NCBI GenBank assembly: GCA_040385525.1
Contig: JAZKHE010000002.1
Coordinates: forward strand, 434,001 to 498,000
Length of the DNA stretch: 64,000 nucleotides
From: JAZKHE01 sp040385525
GTDB taxonomy: Bacteria > Bacteroidota > Bacteroidia > UBA4408
Direction of reading: 5' to 3'
Shown: positions 61,735 to 64,000 of the stretch, piece by piece
How the letters are laid out: each line of letters opens with the position of its first letter
How positions within the stretch are numbered: the stretch's first letter is position 1
The notes under the pieces: generated by a model
Seen by the model: only the letters and a program-made list of their open reading frames with translations
Databases searched by the model: none
Told to the model about the DNA's origin: nothing
Program-made: the position numbers and the translations under genes

Positions 61735-62409
61735 TTATTTTTCAATGCAGGCAAATGCAAAATGAATTATAAAATCTTTTAATTCTTCTTTATTTTTTTT
61801 ATTGTCACTTATACTACATAATGAAGGCAAGTGATTTTGAAAAAACTCTTGTTCTTGAGATGTTTCTATAATGGTTACAGATAGTGAGTTTGCGTATTTG
61901 TATTTAGGATTTATTTCGAGAATTAAATCGGCAATAATTTTGTTTACACGTTTATACTGCACAAAAAAACCATACTTATTATCACTATCAACTTCTTTTG
62001 TTAAATAAGATTTTGGCGATTCAGCAACAATAACAGCATGCAATACTTCTTCATTTAAATAAGTATAAATGTTATCCTTGTGTTTTCGTGTAACGATATC
62101 AATAATTATTTTTAATTTTTCTTTATTGCTTTTTATGTTGTTGGTTTCAAAAGAAATTAAAAATTCGATATAACCCCAGTAATACGATATAAAATAAAGT
62201 AGTAAGTGATGTTTGTTCTCAAAATACCTGTAAATAGAGGCTTCTGTCGACTCTATTTTTGTTGCCAATTTTTTAAAAGTGAAGTGCTCAAAACCTAATT
62301 CGCTAATTAATAATAAACCTTCGCTTATTATTAGTTTGCCAAGTTCTGTTTCCTCAGGGTTTCTGAGGTACAAATTTTCGTTTACATCTATTTTAATTAT
62401 TCCTACCAT
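61735..62409 (-). CDS. TetR/AcrR family transcriptional regulator
   Basis: A 224-residue protein with the TetR DNA-binding domain (KLIISEGLLLISELGFEHFTFKKLATKI, STEASIYRYFENKHHLLLYFISYY). The ligand domain is not conserved. It is the first gene of the export operon (2-bp gap to the ABC gene), so it probably represses its own operon. Confidence 0.9.
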   Translation of the reverse strand: MVGIIKIDVNENLYLRNPEETELGKLIISEGLLLISELGFEHFTFKKLATKIESTEASIYRYFENKHHLLLYFISYYWGYIEFLISFETNNIKSNKEKLKIIIDIVTRKHKDNIYTYLNEEVLHAVIVAESPKSYLTKEVDSDNKYGFFVQYKRVNKIIADLILEINPKYKYANSLSVTIIETSQEQEFFQNHLPSLCSISDNKKNKEELKDFIIHFAFACIEK

Positions 62410-62436
62410 TTACGCTAATATCATATTGTAATTGCA

Positions 62437-62475
62437 CAAAAATAGTTATACAATACAAAATGATAGTAATACTAT
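62437..62475 (-). promoter_or_regulatory. -7 box and candidate operator of TetR-ABC operon
   Basis: Minus-strand TATTTTTG (62444-62437) fits TAnnTTTG and lies 27 bp before the TetR ATG. The 13-bp palindrome ATAGTAATACTAT (62463-62475) occupies the -33 region, where a bound repressor would block RNA polymerase. No -33 TTTG at the usual distance. Confidence 0.45.
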
Positions 62476-62514
62476 TACAAATAAATGTTAAAATTGTTTA
62501 GAAAAATATAAGAT

Positions 62515-63048
62515 TTATTTAGAAATCCAGCTATGATTGCTTTTTGAGTAGCTAGTAGTTGCGTTTGGCCACTCAATTTCTGGGTGATTTATTGCTTTGT
62601 TTTCTATTATTTTGATAAAAAGAGAGTCTTTTATCTCGTTTAATTTTTGTTCAGTAAGTTTTTTTGTAATCAAAACTTCTTCAAAATCTGTGATTAAATT
62701 ATTTTGTATTTTGAATTTTCCGGCGACTAATCTTTTTTTATTATACAAGCTTGCAGTTTTTATATGTGCGGTAAAATAGTGCGTGCTATCTGTACTTATG
62801 TAGTAATTTACAAACTGAAATCGTGTTTTAAATCCTTCTATGTAATAGTTTCTATTGGCGGAATCAAAACGATTTTCTGCTTTTACATTTTCAGGAAGCT
62901 TATCAATATAACTCACGATGTTAACTAACAAAGAATCGCTTTTATAAGCAGAGTAATAATTTTGCATGGATAAGTTTTGTGTTTTATTACTTGGTTTGCA
63001 CGCAAACAATAAAATAAAACTCAATAGTATAAAACAAATTTTCTTCAT
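62515..63048 (-). CDS. Lipoprotein of unknown function
   Basis: A 177-residue lipoprotein starting at ATG 63048 (MKKICFILLSFILLFAC, Cys 17). An upstream start would need to read through its -7 box. The body is charged with beta strands (YYIEGFKTRFQFVNYYISTD), no family recognised. It is separate from the TetR operon by an apparent promoter region. Confidence 0.78.
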   Translation of the reverse strand: MKKICFILLSFILLFACKPSNKTQNLSMQNYYSAYKSDSLLVNIVSYIDKLPENVKAENRFDSANRNYYIEGFKTRFQFVNYYISTDSTHYFTAHIKTASLYNKKRLVAGKFKIQNNLITDFEEVLITKKLTEQKLNEIKDSLFIKIIENKAINHPEIEWPNATTSYSKSNHSWISK

Positions 63049-63052
63049 GCTA

Positions 63053-63060
63053 CAAATGTA
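63053..63060 (-). promoter_or_regulatory. -7 box of lipoprotein gene
   Basis: Minus-strand TACATTTG, 4 bp before the ATG. The -33 region would overlap the terminator hairpin of the upstream gene. Confidence 0.45.
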
Positions 63061-63094
63061 AAAAAGCCTTTTTGCAATTTGCAAAAAGGCTTTT
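63061..63094 (-). terminator. Rho-independent terminator of secreted repeat gene
   Basis: AAAAGCCTTTTTGC / GCAAAAAGGCTTTT with loop AATTT; 14-bp stem and T run in the minus direction. Lies 19 bp after the stop of the gene at 63113. Confidence 0.88.
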
Positions 63095-63112
63095 GATTAT
63101 TAAGAAATGGAA

Positions 63113-64000
63113 TTAATATTTTGGAGTTTGTGGGTCGAAGTTAGACCAAGTTGCTGTCCAGTTTTCTGTTCCAAAAGCACCAATAAACGATGTTGATTCA
63201 GTTCCTGTAACCGATTTTGCACCTGATAATAATGCAGAACCTGTTGCTGGTAAAAAGTTTGGAGCAGTTAAATTAAATGATTCTTCAATTTTTAATTCGC
63301 TTAAGTCAGCTATTGTTTGATTGCTATTTGCTGCATACCAAGTAGATATTGCAAACGAACTTCCTGAGTTTACTTTTAATGCATTTGCACAACCAGCAAT
63401 AATTGAATTGCTAAATACTAAATCACCAGCGTTTGCATTTGCTTCAGCTTTTGTTCCGTCAACTAATAAACCATCAGGAAAACCAGCTAATAGAGTGTTG
63501 TATATTTTTTGTTTTGTTGCTCTTCTTAAATGTGCAGCTCTTTTAAATTGTGAGTTAAATGTTGCTGTTGCAGAAGTGCGTGGACCTAAAATACTTACGT
63601 TTACAAATGTTGGAGAAGTGTATGGTTCAACAGAATTTCCTTGTCCGTCGTTATCTGATTCAAAACCATTTGAACCTGATTGATCGGCAACATTTGGATC
63701 GCTTAAACCTAAAGCATATTGAATTGTTCCGTTAAATCCGTTATCGGTATCAAACATATCATCCCATGTACGGTGAACAATTAAATTTTTGCAATTTACT
63801 GTTCCGCCAAACCACTCAAAAGCATCATCGCCACTATATGAAATTTGAACGTGATCAATTTGTGTTCCGCTTCCAACGCCACCCATTGTTAATCCGTTAA
63901 TTTCTTGATTGGGTTGAAAAGCAATTCCGCAAAATTCAATTCTAACATAACTAATAACACCTGAATTATCAGCAGCATCAGTTCCGCCAAAAGTTGCGTT
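63113..64000 (-). CDS. Secreted surface protein of the IDHVQISYSGDDAFEWFGGTV family (partial)
   Basis: The frame is open to the right edge (296 codons seen); an internal Met at 63886 is not the start, because in-frame sequence continues upstream through VRIEFCGIAFQPNQEINGLT. Motifs IDHVQISYSGDDAFEWFGGT, HRTWDDMFDTDNGF and NGFESDNDG mark a family of Bacteroidota secreted proteins built on parallel-beta-helix-like repeats; relatives are often lipoproteins or T9SS cargo. The N-terminus and any signal lie beyond the window. The short C-terminus ends in NFDPQTPKY with no sorting domain. Confidence 0.8.
   Translation of the reverse strand, partial: NATFGGTDAADNSGVISYVRIEFCGIAFQPNQEINGLTMGGVGSGTQIDHVQISYSGDDAFEWFGGTVNCKNLIVHRTWDDMFDTDNGFNGTIQYALGLSDPNVADQSGSNGFESDNDGQGNSVEPYTSPTFVNVSILGPRTSATATFNSQFKRAAHLRRATKQKIYNTLLAGFPDGLLVDGTKAEANANAGDLVFSNSIIAGCANALKVNSGSSFAISTWYAANSNQTIADLSELKIEESFNLTAPNFLPATGSALLSGAKSVTGTESTSFIGAFGTENWTATWSNFDPQTPKY

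Noticed and set aside
1..64000. CRISPR arrays, rRNA, tRNA genes and riboswitches
   Set aside because: No spaced identical repeats, no CCA-type cloverleaf stretch and no known aptamer pattern was noticed by eye; a covariance-model scan (tRNAscan-SE, Infernal/Rfam) would be decisive.

Overview
The window is an AT-rich chromosomal segment of a Bacteroidota bacterium, probably from or near the order Flavobacteriales. Supporting signs are the -7 box TAnnTTTG before many genes (often without a clear -33 TTTG), the lack of Shine-Dalgarno motifs, a type IX secretion (T9SS) sorting tail, families such as DUF4286, DUF4296, DUF3127, DUF5362 and PD40/OmpA-like proteins, and a DnaG primase without zinc ligands, which I recall as common in Flavobacteriia. 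Genus cannot be given. I found no rRNA, tRNA, CRISPR array or complete insertion sequence.

Layout. 1-5.9 kb (minus): rplU-rpmA, then serS, a lipoprotein, a TPR protein, a DUF4286 protein, rsmA and a cut membrane protein. 6-10.6 kb: small lipoprotein, an Asp-rich protein, glutamate dehydrogenase, MscS channel, NhaA antiporter. 10.6-12.1 kb: a DUF4143 ATPase between two copies of a palindrome, then a decayed XRE regulator. 12.1-14.2 kb: exbB-exbD-tonB-like energy transduction operon. 14.2-14.9 kb: GxxExxY gene between CTCAGCGG-type repeats. 14.9-18.5 kb: folC, a T9SS cargo protein, a flavin reductase, a DUF3127 protein. 18.7-22.3 kb: a large propeller/SpoIIE-type phosphatase with an intergenic-type repeat inserted in frame. 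22.4-28.2 kb: repeat cluster, cold-shock protein, clpX, clpP, DUF255 protein, unknown secreted protein. 28.2-32.7 kb: a phosphate group (porin O/P, PiT, Na/Pi symporter), with Pho-box-like 11-bp repeats placed identically before the porin and PiT. 32.9-41.5 kb: recJ, a DUF5362 protein, a second palindrome-flanked DUF4143 ATPase abutting dnaG, anti-sigma/sigma pair, membrane glycosyltransferase. 41.6-56.7 kb: DUF4139 protein, MORN lipoprotein, polyprenyl synthase, unknown, rlmN, amidohydrolase, tyrS, epimerase, DUF4296 lipoprotein, a monofunctional transglycosylase with an AsmA-like front, PD40/OmpA-like protein. 56.8-62.4 kb: a TetR-controlled ABC/HlyD/TolC export operon. 62.5-64 kb: lipoprotein and a cut secreted repeat protein.

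Most notable: three solitary genes (two DUF4143 ATPases, one GxxExxY protein) are bracketed by palindromic or repeated DNA, and all three proteins carry a D...ExK nuclease-like motif. The ATPase hairpins are 35/35 nt and 39/39 nt and each unit has its own -7 box, so they look like compact mobile or self-maintaining cassettes. The second strong signal is the pair of Pho-like boxes at the same distance from the -7 element in two phosphate genes. The third is the repeat that became about 20 residues of a phosphatase domain.
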